From Sipunculus nudus (Eukaryota; Annelida; Sipuncula; Golfingiida; Sipunculidae), in assembly GCA_026874595.1 (NCBI GenBank), contig JAPPUL010000068.1:759001-823000 (forward strand): a stretch of 64,000 bases of DNA, written 5' to 3'. The first letter of the stretch is position 1, and every line of letters begins with the position of its first letter. Of this stretch, positions 35,689 through 45,219 are shown piece by piece. The position numbers were made by a program, and so were the translations under genes. The notes beneath the pieces were generated by a model. The model ran no database searches. It saw nothing but the letters and a program-made list of their open reading frames with translations, and was not told the DNA's origin.

Positions 35689-37726
35689 TAACCTTTCCTC
35701 TTCTTCCTACTCTTTTCTTTCTACCCTGCTCCGTCTTCTCAAGTATTAGCATCTCTTTCTCATACTTTAGTATCTTTTTAAGGCCTTCTTTAAATATTTT
35801 ATACTCTGATTTATTTATTACTGGGCTTTTTAACTTGAATTCTCTTTTGTAGATTAGTTTATTACTCCCTTTTATTTTATAGCTCCTACTATAAAATAAA
35901 TGCTCGTCCTCATATCTTAGCGCTTTTGGATGCACTCTTATAATGTGTCCTTTCGCATAGTTTATTACATATTCTTTCCTTAATACAAATATTTGTCCAT
36001 ACACTACATTTCTATGTTCTCGCTTTATATCAAAATTTAAACCCTCTATATACTCTTTTCTACTCAGATTTATATTTATACTTACTCGTTTAGCATCTTT
36101 TAAGCTGCTTTTTGTTTTTACCTTGTATTTAAAAGGTTTTGTTAAGTCAAGTGGTTCTACTGTCTCAAATCTTAAAACCTTATCTCCTAATGCCCTATCA
36201 CTCTCCGCTAATTTTATATGTATTTCCTTATAATTATCTTCTAGGCTTTTTAATGTGTCTTTATATTTTATCTTTGCCATCTCAAGCCGTTCTTTTGTTT
36301 CGTAAGACCCCTTCGGTTCATATTCCGTCTCGTAATATATTACATCTGATAATACATTAACTTGACCCCTCTCTAATAACTTGTTATCTGCACCGCTTTG
36401 TACTACTTTTTGCAATAGCTCTTTAGCCTTGCCACCTTCTAAGCCTAACAATAGGTATACTTTACGTCCGTATAGTTTAGACGGTAAATTGCCATATCGC
36501 ACCAAAACCGATTGTGGATCCATATATACGTATTTACCGCCCCCTTTATCTATTGCTACTACCAATGTGTCTATATCATTTAATGATACTACTTCTTCAT
36601 CAAGACTCGACTTCGTGCTCGTTAAGCCTATATATACTTTGAAACCTGCCTCTTTTAATAGACTATACAAAAGAAAGGCTTTGTCTTTTATATCTCCATA
36701 GCCATTCATAAGCACTTCATCAGGATTACTTGGACGCAATCTACCAAAGCTAAAGGGCAATAACACATTCTTTATGTTAGTCGGATTTGTTACGTGGTTA
36801 TATATATATTCTGCTCCTGCATCGCCTCCTCTCCCTACATTTAATATATTAGCTTTTACAAAGCTTTTTGTCTTTGGGATATGTTTATATCTCCTGTATT
36901 CATAATTAAGACGCTTTGCTAAATTTCTTAAGCTTCCATTAAATGAAAATTTTATGCGGCCTCCATTCTCTTTTATGTCCCTTATATACCCTTCTCGCTT
37001 TACTTTCTTTATATCATCCGTTTCAAACACATAATGTTTATAACGTTTTCCTGCATATATAGTCGGTTTGTAACTTGTTCCCTCCCCTTTGTAAAATAAC
37101 TTGATATTCTTTCCCCTCGGAACAATTAATACATATTTCCTCTTTCCCACATACTCATAATCCCATAAATAAAAATCTCCTCCCTCAAGACCTCTATAGT
37201 CCAACTCCATCTCATATCTTATGTTTATCGTTGCGCCCCTGGGAACTCCCAAAAACCTAAGTGAAACTACTTTTACATCTTCGTATAACCTCGCGTTTAA
37301 TAAATCTTTCTCAAACATATTTCTACTTTCTATCTCTGCTATCCGCTTATTTCCATATCCATCTATAATATAGGCTTCTACATGTCTTAGCTTCTCACGT
37401 CCCACTAGGTAGGTTATTAGGGTGTTTGCATTTGTCTTGTCTTTTAATACTTTCGTTATTTGATGAGATTGCATTATTAGCTTCTTAGCTCTTCCTTCCG
37501 GTAGGTAGTATATCACCTTGTCAAGCAGTATCTCTACGTTCCCATCAACAGCGCTTTCTACACCCGCACCTAACTGCTTGCCTCCTCCCAATACACGCTT
37601 ATAATCTACTTTCGTTATACCATCTTCATAAAATCTAAACTCTCCGCTGCCTATCTTATAATTACATCCTAGCAATAAAAATACTTTTAGCAATAGTATA
37701 ACTATTATATCTATCTTCATTCTCAT
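35678..37726 (-). CDS. Lipoprotein with DUF3857 and a degenerate transglutaminase domain
   Basis: 682 aa. A signal peptide ends in a good lipobox (LLLGC near residue 21). Residues about 50-290 match the DUF3857 pattern and about 295-420 match a transglutaminase-like domain. In active relatives the second domain reads GDCKDKA; here it is GDIKDKA with Ile346 in place of the nucleophilic cysteine, and no histidine follows at the expected position (NDIDTLVV rather than an FNH segment), although the late Asp is kept (YMDPQS). The C-terminal 260 residues are Lys/Glu/Tyr-rich. Probably a non-catalytic envelope protein. Coupled to the HAD gene downstream. Confidence 0.72.
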   Translation of the reverse strand: MRMKIDIIVILLLKVFLLLGCNYKIGSGEFRFYEDGITKVDYKRVLGGGKQLGAGVESAVDGNVEILLDKVIYYLPEGRAKKLIMQSHQITKVLKDKTNANTLITYLVGREKLRHVEAYIIDGYGNKRIAEIESRNMFEKDLLNARLYEDVKVVSLRFLGVPRGATINIRYEMELDYRGLEGGDFYLWDYEYVGKRKYVLIVPRGKNIKLFYKGEGTSYKPTIYAGKRYKHYVFETDDIKKVKREGYIRDIKENGGRIKFSFNGSLRNLAKRLNYEYRRYKHIPKTKSFVKANILNVGRGGDAGAEYIYNHVTNPTNIKNVLLPFSFGRLRPSNPDEVLMNGYGDIKDKAFLLYSLLKEAGFKVYIGLTSTKSSLDEEVVSLNDIDTLVVAIDKGGGKYVYMDPQSVLVRYGNLPSKLYGRKVYLLLGLEGGKAKELLQKVVQSGADNKLLERGQVNVLSDVIYYETEYEPKGSYETKERLEMAKIKYKDTLKSLEDNYKEIHIKLAESDRALGDKVLRFETVEPLDLTKPFKYKVKTKSSLKDAKRVSININLSRKEYIEGLNFDIKREHRNVVYGQIFVLRKEYVINYAKGHIIRVHPKALRYEDEHLFYSRSYKIKGSNKLIYKREFKLKSPVINKSEYKIFKEGLKKILKYEKEMLILEKTEQGRKKRVGRRGKVNVK

Positions 37727-37821
37727 GCAAATACTTCGTTTTCTACTTCCTTTAATTAGATATATTAACTATATTATATTCCTTGTGTCCACTTTCTATA
37801 GCCTTTTTCATTAAAAACATT

Positions 37822-39042
37822 ATGACAAAACAAAAAGATATACATATATATTCAGTAAGCTCGCTTTCTAATGAGATTAAGTCTTTAATAGAATCTGAAT
37901 TTAAAGATATTTGGGTCTTAGGGCAAATATCTAATTTCAAAAAACACTCCCCTAGCGGACATCGGTATTTCTCTTTGAAAGACCAAAACTCCATAATTAA
38001 TTGTATTTTGTTCAAATCTTATGCCTCTAAAATAAAATTCTCTCTTGAAAATGGCCTTAATGTAAGATTACGGGGCAGTTTATCTTTATACTCAAAACGT
38101 GGTGAATATCAAATTATTGTTTCAAGCATTAAACCCGAAGGCATCGGTGAGCTACAGCTTGCTTTTGAACAATTAAAACAAAAGCTTTTTAAAGAAGGGC
38201 TTTTTAATCAAGAATTTAAAAAACCTATCCCAACTCTCCCAAAACGTTTGGGGGTTATAACCTCTCCGACCGGTGCTGCCATTAGAGATATTTTAAGCGT
38301 TTGTAAACGGCGTTTTGACTCTATGGACATCGTTATATATCCGGTTCTTGCTCAAGGCGATTATGCTCATAGTGAAATTGTCAATGCGATTAGACTTGCT
38401 GATCATATGAAGCTTGTTGATACCTTGATTGTCGGACGCGGTGGAGGCTCTATCGAGGACCTTTGGGCTTTTAACGAAGAGCTGGTTGCTCGGGCTATTT
38501 TTAATTGCTCTATTCCTATTATTTCTGCCGTTGGGCATGAGATCGATTTTACCATATCTGATTATGTTGCCGACTTAAGAGCACCAACTCCTTCGGCCGC
38601 GGCTGAGCTTGCTTTGCCTAATAAAAATGACCTCATTTATACCTCTTCTTTAGCATACCAACGTTTAAATAAACAGATTGAACTTATTTTTAAGCAGTTA
38701 AAGGACAAAATGGCTTTCTACAAAGAAGACTTTTTTTTACGTTTGGCTTTTAATACCGTTAATAAACATAAATTGCAGACTGATTACGCCATAAAAAACT
38801 TAAACTCTAGTATCAAAGACACTTTATCAGCTTATAACAGTAAGTTTAATACTCTTTACAAAACTATAAAATCTCTAAGCCCCAAAGATATTCTAAAACG
38901 TGGCTATTCCATAGTCTATAAAGACAACGGTAATAAAAACACTATCAAAAAAACCATAATTAAAGACCATTCTATATTAAAATCTAACGACAACATTAAT
39001 ATCAAGTTTAGTACAGGTACCAAAAAAGCCACCGTTAAATAA
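37822..39042 (+). CDS. xseA: Exodeoxyribonuclease VII large subunit
   Basis: About 406 aa. An N-terminal OB-fold (DIWVLGQISNFKKHSPSGHRYFSLKD) is followed by the catalytic region with PKRLGVITSPTGAAIRDIL, VGRGGGSIEDLWAFNEE and AVGHEIDFTISDYVADLRAPTPSAAAEL, then a coiled coil and a short C-terminal segment with RGYSIVYKD. It degrades single-stranded DNA with the small subunit XseB, not found in the window. ATG 37822 is preferred over the in-frame GTG at 37783 because the family starts near IYSVSSLSNEIK. Confidence 0.95.
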   Translation: MTKQKDIHIYSVSSLSNEIKSLIESEFKDIWVLGQISNFKKHSPSGHRYFSLKDQNSIINCILFKSYASKIKFSLENGLNVRLRGSLSLYSKRGEYQIIVSSIKPEGIGELQLAFEQLKQKLFKEGLFNQEFKKPIPTLPKRLGVITSPTGAAIRDILSVCKRRFDSMDIVIYPVLAQGDYAHSEIVNAIRLADHMKLVDTLIVGRGGGSIEDLWAFNEELVARAIFNCSIPIISAVGHEIDFTISDYVADLRAPTPSAAAELALPNKNDLIYTSSLAYQRLNKQIELIFKQLKDKMAFYKEDFFLRLAFNTVNKHKLQTDYAIKNLNSSIKDTLSAYNSKFNTLYKTIKSLSPKDILKRGYSIVYKDNGNKNTIKKTIIKDHSILKSNDNINIKFSTGTKKATVK

Positions 39043-39116
39043 TGCATCTAAATAATACATCCATATCTAGAAAACCACGTATAGCAACTCTTGTAACTCT
39101 TATATAGAATAGCTTT

Positions 39117-41573
39117 TTAGCTTGCTCTTTTGCCTTTCCATAATAATCTATATAACTTACTCTCTATAAAAGCATCAACCAACTCCCCATCTATATGATT
39201 TGACTTAACCTCATATTTTAAGATGTCTAATGCCTCGCTATATCTTAAGCTCTTTTTGTAAGGCCTGTCACGGGCAACTAAGGCATCATATATATCTGTT
39301 ACCGTCATTACCTTCGCTTGTAATGGAATCTCAGTATCATTTAAGCCCCGTGGGTAGCCTTTACCATTTAATCTCTCATGATGAGCGTAGGCTATCTTTG
39401 GCAGATTCTTTAATTCCTTTGTCCAAGGTATTGTCCTCAAAAACTCAAACGTATGGGTTACGTGCTTTTGTATCTCCTCTCGTTCACTATCTAGTAAGGT
39501 TCCACTCTTTATTAAAAGCGCTTTTGCCTCTTCTTCTGTTATATAACTTTTTGTTTCATCGTTTATATCTAAATAATTCTTACCTAAGATATTACTTATT
39601 ATTTCTGCAGTCTTTTTTTCTATCACTAAAGGATCATTTGCTCTCAATAGCATCTTAAGAAGATTATCTACATCTTTAAACTCCTTTGTTACGCGAAGTT
39701 TCTCCTTCAACATGAATTCCTCAAAACCCTCATTCCCATGCAACTTTAGATATTCTATCTTCCTATTTGCACTCTCGTATTGTAAGGTCCGTTTTATAAA
39801 ATTAAATCTAGCAACTACTAAGTCAAGTTCATGGTTATATAACTTCTTCGCCTTAACTAGTACACTCTCTCTTATGCCTACTTTCCCAAAATCATGCAAA
39901 AGTGAGGCGTACCTAAGCTCCGTTAACTGTTGTTCATTAAACCCTATATTTGCCCATTTGCCCTTACTTATCTTATTCACTACCTTCGCAAGCTCTACTG
40001 TATATATTGCAACGCGCTCTGAGTGCCCGGACGTTGTCGGGTCTCGGGACTCTATTGCTGTTACTGATGCCATTACAAAACCTTCAAGCATTTTTTGTAT
40101 GTCGTGATATAATATATTATTCTCTATCGCTACCGCTGCTTGCCCTGCTATTGCTACTATCAAATCTTCATCATGCTTTAAATAAGATATCACAAAACGA
40201 TCTACATTAGTTCTATCTAGCACTATCCCTGTTGAAAGCTTTTTATTTATTAGCTGTATTACTCCTATTACATCCCCTCTTTGATTTGTCATCGGGACTA
40301 CTAGCATTGACTTCGTTTTATAATTATAGGCTTTGTCGTATTCTAAGTTTAACTTGTAATCTCGCTTCTCATCCACTTTATAGGCATCTGATATGTTTAA
40401 TATCTCTTTTGTAAGTCCAACATAGCCGCTTATACTATTTTTATCTAGTGGTATGTAGGATGCTTCCTCCGTAAGCATTAATGATGAAAAGGCAAACCTT
40501 AGCACTTTCAAGTCCCCTAGATTCTCTACTATGTATATTGTCCCGCAATCACTCTCTGTTAGCTCTATACTCTTATCTAAGATGAACTTTAAAAGCTTTA
40601 AATGCTCTCGCTCCATAAGCAGTGCCTTGCCTATCTTTGCAAATTCCACGATCTCATCTTCTCGTGCTTCTCTTTCCATCCGCTTTATCAATAACCCTAT
40701 GTAGGGTAGCAACATGTTTATTAGACTTATATCTCTAGATGTGAAAACTCTCCTCTCACCTAAGCTTTCTTCCTTATCTATTACCTCTAAAATGCCTTGT
40801 ATATCCCCTCCTGTTTGAATTATTGGCGCTACAACTAATCCTTCTAATAAAGCTCTTAAACCTTCTGCCTCCTTATATCTTAACAAATCTTCTTTATCTA
40901 TAATATTTACCGTCTCTCCCTCCTTTATCACTTGCCATAAAAGCGTTCCTTCACGTATGTAATTATATGACGCCTCCGCCTTAGGGTATATTTGTTGGCT
41001 TACTAGTGCCTTATCTGCCCCTTGCAGCACATTCCGTATCACTAAGTTTTTACAGCCTATTAAACTCTTTAAGTGCTTTACCACCTCTCCCAAAACTGTC
41101 TCCGCGCTCTTTGTGCTATACAATAACTTTAGAATATTACTTGCACCATCAAGTTGTTCTTCTTTTAACAATAATTCCTCATGCAAACTGCATACATCCT
41201 CTCCTTCCAATACCTTGTAGAGCTCTTGCATAAATAATTTAAACGTTTTTTTATCTATTGGATATTTTAGCGGCTCTTTGTATATAAAAGAATCTATTTT
41301 TAATCTAGTTGGAGTAATATCCGCTTCATTATCCGCTTTTACTATCACAAACTTTGTCGTCAATACATTATTTAAATACCTTTCGTAAAACTCTTTCATT
41401 CGTAAAACAGGATGTGTTGGCTCAACAAGAACTACGACTAACGCCTTCGTCTTTGGTAGCTCCTCATAGGCTTCTAGTATCCCAAAATCTATTTTATCTC
41501 TCTTTAAATATTGACCTTGCTCTTCTTTTACCAGATTATAATATTTTGCCGATATTCGAAGTAGTTTTTTCAT
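39117..41573 (-). CDS. GAF-GAF-HD-GYP regulator with insertion in the HD-GYP domain
   Basis: About 818 aa from the ATG at 41573 (TTG at 41591 adds six). The N-terminal 150 residues have an alternating pattern that may be a degenerate receiver domain. Two GAF domains follow (about 160-310 and 330-500). The HD-GYP domain has the first His in TSGHSERVA, the HD pair in LLHDFGKVGI (about residue 566), HVTHT, HHERLNGKGYPRGL and the final Asp in DIYDALVA, so it should be a metal-dependent cyclic-di-GMP phosphodiesterase. Between HD and HVTHT there are about 144 residues instead of about 30, an extra helical block of around 115 residues. The start region is tandemly duplicated upstream. Confidence 0.88.
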   Translation of the reverse strand: MKKLLRISAKYYNLVKEEQGQYLKRDKIDFGILEAYEELPKTKALVVVLVEPTHPVLRMKEFYERYLNNVLTTKFVIVKADNEADITPTRLKIDSFIYKEPLKYPIDKKTFKLFMQELYKVLEGEDVCSLHEELLLKEEQLDGASNILKLLYSTKSAETVLGEVVKHLKSLIGCKNLVIRNVLQGADKALVSQQIYPKAEASYNYIREGTLLWQVIKEGETVNIIDKEDLLRYKEAEGLRALLEGLVVAPIIQTGGDIQGILEVIDKEESLGERRVFTSRDISLINMLLPYIGLLIKRMEREAREDEIVEFAKIGKALLMEREHLKLLKFILDKSIELTESDCGTIYIVENLGDLKVLRFAFSSLMLTEEASYIPLDKNSISGYVGLTKEILNISDAYKVDEKRDYKLNLEYDKAYNYKTKSMLVVPMTNQRGDVIGVIQLINKKLSTGIVLDRTNVDRFVISYLKHDEDLIVAIAGQAAVAIENNILYHDIQKMLEGFVMASVTAIESRDPTTSGHSERVAIYTVELAKVVNKISKGKWANIGFNEQQLTELRYASLLHDFGKVGIRESVLVKAKKLYNHELDLVVARFNFIKRTLQYESANRKIEYLKLHGNEGFEEFMLKEKLRVTKEFKDVDNLLKMLLRANDPLVIEKKTAEIISNILGKNYLDINDETKSYITEEEAKALLIKSGTLLDSEREEIQKHVTHTFEFLRTIPWTKELKNLPKIAYAHHERLNGKGYPRGLNDTEIPLQAKVMTVTDIYDALVARDRPYKKSLRYSEALDILKYEVKSNHIDGELVDAFIESKLYRLLWKGKRAS

Positions 41574-41641
41574 CGTAGTTTTTTCATCCAAGTAGCTTTT
41601 TCATCCAAGTAGCTTTTTCATCCAAGTAGCTTTTTCATCCA
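41571..41641 (-). repeat. 17-bp tandem array made from the start of the HD-GYP gene
   Basis: On the minus strand the unit ATGAAAAAGCTACTTGG occurs three times, then a shortened 14-bp copy, then the gene's own start ATGAAAAAACTACTTCG. ATG codons are complementary to 41571, 41585, 41602, 41619 and 41636. The 17-bp spacing puts successive copies in different frames. Confidence 0.9.
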
Positions 41642-42022
41642 AAGCCTTCTTCTTTTTTTTTATCTTTTTTTATTACCTGTAATATCATAATTGCTTCTAC
41701 TCGCCTTTACTAAACTCGTTTGTTTACTAAACACAATTATTATAAGGATTAGTTGTATATTAATTGAAAACCTATTTTCTAGCTCAGTTTCTTAACTTAT
41801 TCCATATTATAATATATCGAAAAGACATCCATTAAAAATATATATATATATCTTGTTTACTATATAAAAAGTTTATTAGTAATCTTCAAATATTAATTCA
41901 AATATTAATTCTTTGGTGTTTTTCAACAATGTATATTTTGTAACCAAATAAGCCTTTTGGCTTGGGGATATAATGCTATTTTTTTTTATTCTTAGTTTTG
42001 AAAGGACTTACAAAAGCTTTTT
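41642..42022. other. AT-rich divergent intergenic region
   Basis: 380 bp with long A/T tracts between the HD-GYP regulator and the MoxR gene. It holds a 12-bp tandem duplication (TTCAAATATTAA, 41885-41908). No gene or RNA was recognised and no convincing ribosome binding site precedes the MoxR ATG. Confidence 0.5.
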
Positions 42023-43009
42023 ATGAATGATTCAAATGCTTCTAGAAAATCTACTTCCGATAATGATAGCAAGAAGTCAAAAAAAGATAATAATAATAAT
42101 TCTTGCTCTATAAACGGTATAAAAATTATTCTTGCCAAACCCGACTCCATTATCTCATCCGTTATCAGTTTACCTCGATTTCAAAAACAACTTGAGGCTT
42201 GTTGGCTAAAGCTTGATGAGTTAGACCTGCCTCTCACCCCCCGCATAATAGGTAATCCAGGTTCGGGTAAAACTTCTTTGGCTTATTCTGTTGCTAAAAA
42301 ACTAAAACAAGATATCTTTGTCTTTCAATGTAGTGTCGACACTAGAGCTGAGGACCTTATAATTACTCCTGTGCTTGACCAAAATAAGAATATTCAATAT
42401 CATGCCTCACCTTTGCTTAGTGCGTTTATTAGCGGCGGTATTTGTTTACTTGATGAGGCAAGCCGTATGAATGAAAAAGCTTGGGCATCTCTTGCTTCTA
42501 TGTTAGATGAACGTAGAACTTTATACTCTTTAATTACAGGTATTAAAATACACGCTCATGATGACTTTAGATGCTGCGTTACCATGAATGATGATGCCTC
42601 CTCTTTTGAAGTCCCTGAATATATTATGTCTCGACTGCAGCCCGTTATTAAAATTACTCCGCTTAACCAAAAAGAAGAACATAAAATACTTAAAGTTAAT
42701 GTGCCTTTTGCTCATGAAAAATTGATTGATAAAATGAGCTCATTCTTATATCATGTCCATCAGTTCGACGAGCCCTTTTCTACTAAGGACGGTATTAATA
42801 TTATTAAATATGCTCAGCGGCTAATCACACTTGAAAACCAAAGCCTTGACAAGGCTCTTATTAAGTCAATAGAACAAATACTTGGGACTGAGGCCGTTAA
42901 CTATCTTAATCCTGACTATCAACCAAGCCTTAATATCATGAATGATATGTCAAGCGTTTGGGAGCATAATTACATGGCTGAGAATGACGATGATAACGAG
43001 CTTGTTTAA
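42023..43009 (+). CDS. MoxR/AAA_5-type AAA+ ATPase
   Basis: 328 aa. A Ser/Lys/Asn-rich N-terminus (1-30) precedes a dynein-related (AAA_5, MoxR/CbbQ-like) module: Walker A GNPGSGKT (77-84), a loop VDTRAEDLI, Walker B CLLDEA with Asp144 and Glu145, sensor 1 VTMNDD and the arginine-finger segment MSRLQPVIKI. All residues for ATP hydrolysis are present. MoxR proteins act as chaperones for a client encoded next door, commonly a VWA-domain protein. Here the next gene, overlapping by 26 bp, encodes a large protein of unknown type, and no VWA protein is seen. Confidence 0.85.
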   Translation: MNDSNASRKSTSDNDSKKSKKDNNNNSCSINGIKIILAKPDSIISSVISLPRFQKQLEACWLKLDELDLPLTPRIIGNPGSGKTSLAYSVAKKLKQDIFVFQCSVDTRAEDLIITPVLDQNKNIQYHASPLLSAFISGGICLLDEASRMNEKAWASLASMLDERRTLYSLITGIKIHAHDDFRCCVTMNDDASSFEVPEYIMSRLQPVIKITPLNQKEEHKILKVNVPFAHEKLIDKMSSFLYHVHQFDEPFSTKDGINIIKYAQRLITLENQSLDKALIKSIEQILGTEAVNYLNPDYQPSLNIMNDMSSVWEHNYMAENDDDNELV

Positions 43010-44996
43010 TAATTACTGCTTTCAAATTCAAAATATATATTGTGTTCCTTGTATATATCCTTCTTTAGAATTCGCTCAGTACGTTAAAAATACTTTCTTA
43101 GCACTAAACCCTGACTGTATTGCTATACAGCTTCCTAGTAGCATATTAGCTAAACTAAAACTCGCCGTACAAAGACTCCCTTACCTTTCTCTATTGGCAT
43201 ATAATACACCTAATTCAAATACAAAAAAACATTTAGTAATAGAACCCTCAAACCCTTTTATAGAAGCAGCTCGTCTTGCTCTTGAATATGAAATTGAACT
43301 GTATTTAGTCGATAACGATGATAAAGAATATAAAGACAACTTTAAAAGTATCCCACACGATATTGACTACTACCTTTTTAAATGTGGCCTGAAGGACTTT
43401 TATAGCACATATAAAAAAAGCATTAATACAAAAAGTCAAAATAAAGATGATTTAAAATCCATACTCACCATGGTCTATCAAATTAAAAATATGGCACTCT
43501 CCTATAACAAGGTCCTTTTCTTATATGATATTAATTATCATGAGATGATAAACGCCTTGCTTTCTGACAAAGACATACTAAATCCTAACTACAATACTCA
43601 TGATGCAAAACTTGAATGCCATGACAACCATATTAATATATTTCACCTGCCAAGCTCTAAATACAATGATATACTCCCAAATATGCCATTCTTGACTTAC
43701 ACATATGAATTAATGCGCAAAGGCTTAAATCGTTTCCATACAGAGCTAAATCCACAAAGACCCCTCCTACATACCAAAATTGACAAAAAGAATACTCAAG
43801 AATTTATATCACAAACAGAAGATATTGCAGAATGGTTAGCTCCTATAAAGTCTAAAGAATCTCACCTTGATCGCTATGACTTTTTGCACGATTTAATAAT
43901 TTATACGAAAAATACATACCAAAAATATTGGGGTCCCTTACGAGAAGGAGCACCCGCTATCACTTTAAAACTTGCAAGGAATTATGCCTTAATCGAAAAT
44001 AATTTAGTTCCAAATCCACAGCAACTTTTATATGCTGCAAAAAATGTTGTAAACAATACTTTCGCATATGAGCTATATCGTATAATGAGTTTTTATCCCT
44101 TTCAAGATAATTACGACATGTTAGCTGAATTCAAAAAAGAAGTATTTTATAAAAACAAACACAAAAAGCAAAAAAAACAAACACAAAAACAAATACTAAA
44201 ACAAAAATCATGGTTAAAAACACAAAATATATCCTTCATAACAAAATTCGAAAACAAAGAACGAGCATCAGGATTTTGGTATTCACTATGGGATAAAGGC
44301 AGCATTATATCATATGATAAAGAAGACATTAGGCTTGAAAACTATTGCAATTATTTAAGAGGACTTGGCAATGATATCCTAAAGAGCAAGATAAATAAAG
44401 AAGCAGAGTTAACAACTTCCTTTTTAGACGCTCTTAACACAAGAGAAACTATTAGAGAACTTGCACGGGGAAAAATAATTGTTTGCGAAGAGAGTAGTAT
44501 GCTTAAAAAGTTTGTTGGGAATGTGGTTATAATATTTGACTCTGCAAAGGATGCTAAACAAGATATTTACACAACAACGATGTCCTGGTTTGCTGAAGGA
44601 GCTCGGAGTAGTGATATAATATTATATTCAACTACACCTGGAGAGAAGTTAGTTGGACCTGGTATTAGCTTGGCGGAATATGGCGGACTTTTATCTGTAT
44701 ACCCGCCAACGGGCAAAAAAGACTCATGGAGTAAAAACCAATTTGATAAAAAGATAATTAAAAGTGAGCACCTTCTCCTTAGTTCTGTAATCCTTTCTAC
44801 AGGAACTCATATTGTATGCCTTTCAAAAGAAATGCCAAGTAAATATATTTACAATTTTGCATCAAAGCACAAAAAAGCAATTATACATATTCCAATAAGT
44901 AAAGTATCTCCGTATCTTCTAACAAAGATAAAGTTCTTTCATTGCCTATCTGATACAAAGCTACACTCCATCGCCAATAAATACATAAAATTGTAA
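42984..44996 (+). CDS. Large protein of unknown function coupled to the MoxR ATPase
   Basis: About 670 aa from ATG 42984 (the frame is open from 42942). Family not recognised with confidence. The first 110 residues (PDCIAIQLPSSI..., IEPSNPFIEAARLALEYEI, ELYLVD) resemble the start of TraB/ChaN-like and DUF5682-type proteins, which are often found beside MoxR ATPases. A Lys/Gln-rich stretch (about 390-415, KKQKKQTQKQ) divides it from a C-terminal half containing VGNVVIIFDS and SSDIILYSTTPGEKL. No signal peptide or membrane helix is evident, so it is probably cytoplasmic. The overlap with the ATPase gene argues that the two work together. Confidence 0.6.
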   Translation: MTMITSLFNNYCFQIQNIYCVPCIYPSLEFAQYVKNTFLALNPDCIAIQLPSSILAKLKLAVQRLPYLSLLAYNTPNSNTKKHLVIEPSNPFIEAARLALEYEIELYLVDNDDKEYKDNFKSIPHDIDYYLFKCGLKDFYSTYKKSINTKSQNKDDLKSILTMVYQIKNMALSYNKVLFLYDINYHEMINALLSDKDILNPNYNTHDAKLECHDNHINIFHLPSSKYNDILPNMPFLTYTYELMRKGLNRFHTELNPQRPLLHTKIDKKNTQEFISQTEDIAEWLAPIKSKESHLDRYDFLHDLIIYTKNTYQKYWGPLREGAPAITLKLARNYALIENNLVPNPQQLLYAAKNVVNNTFAYELYRIMSFYPFQDNYDMLAEFKKEVFYKNKHKKQKKQTQKQILKQKSWLKTQNISFITKFENKERASGFWYSLWDKGSIISYDKEDIRLENYCNYLRGLGNDILKSKINKEAELTTSFLDALNTRETIRELARGKIIVCEESSMLKKFVGNVVIIFDSAKDAKQDIYTTTMSWFAEGARSSDIILYSTTPGEKLVGPGISLAEYGGLLSVYPPTGKKDSWSKNQFDKKIIKSEHLLLSSVILSTGTHIVCLSKEMPSKYIYNFASKHKKAIIHIPISKVSPYLLTKIKFFHCLSDTKLHSIANKYIKL

Positions 44997-45219
44997 ACGC
45001 ATCCCTTACAATTATCCTTTTAAATCCTTTTAAATCCTTACTACAAATGTTTTTTTTACTAAATTTAAAATTAAGTATGTCGCTTATTTTTGTAAGCAAA
45101 GGCATAAAAGCCAAAGGTTAATAAATTAAGGCATATCAAAAAGTTAAACAGATTTTGCCTTAACGAGGTTTAGAATGTAAAAGTAAAAAAGTAAAAGTAA
45201 AAAAAAAAGGAGACATATT

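Noticed and set aside
37752-38015. 87-residue minus-strand frame over the xseA start
   Set aside because: It overlaps the conserved OB-fold of xseA and has no supporting motif or ribosome binding site.
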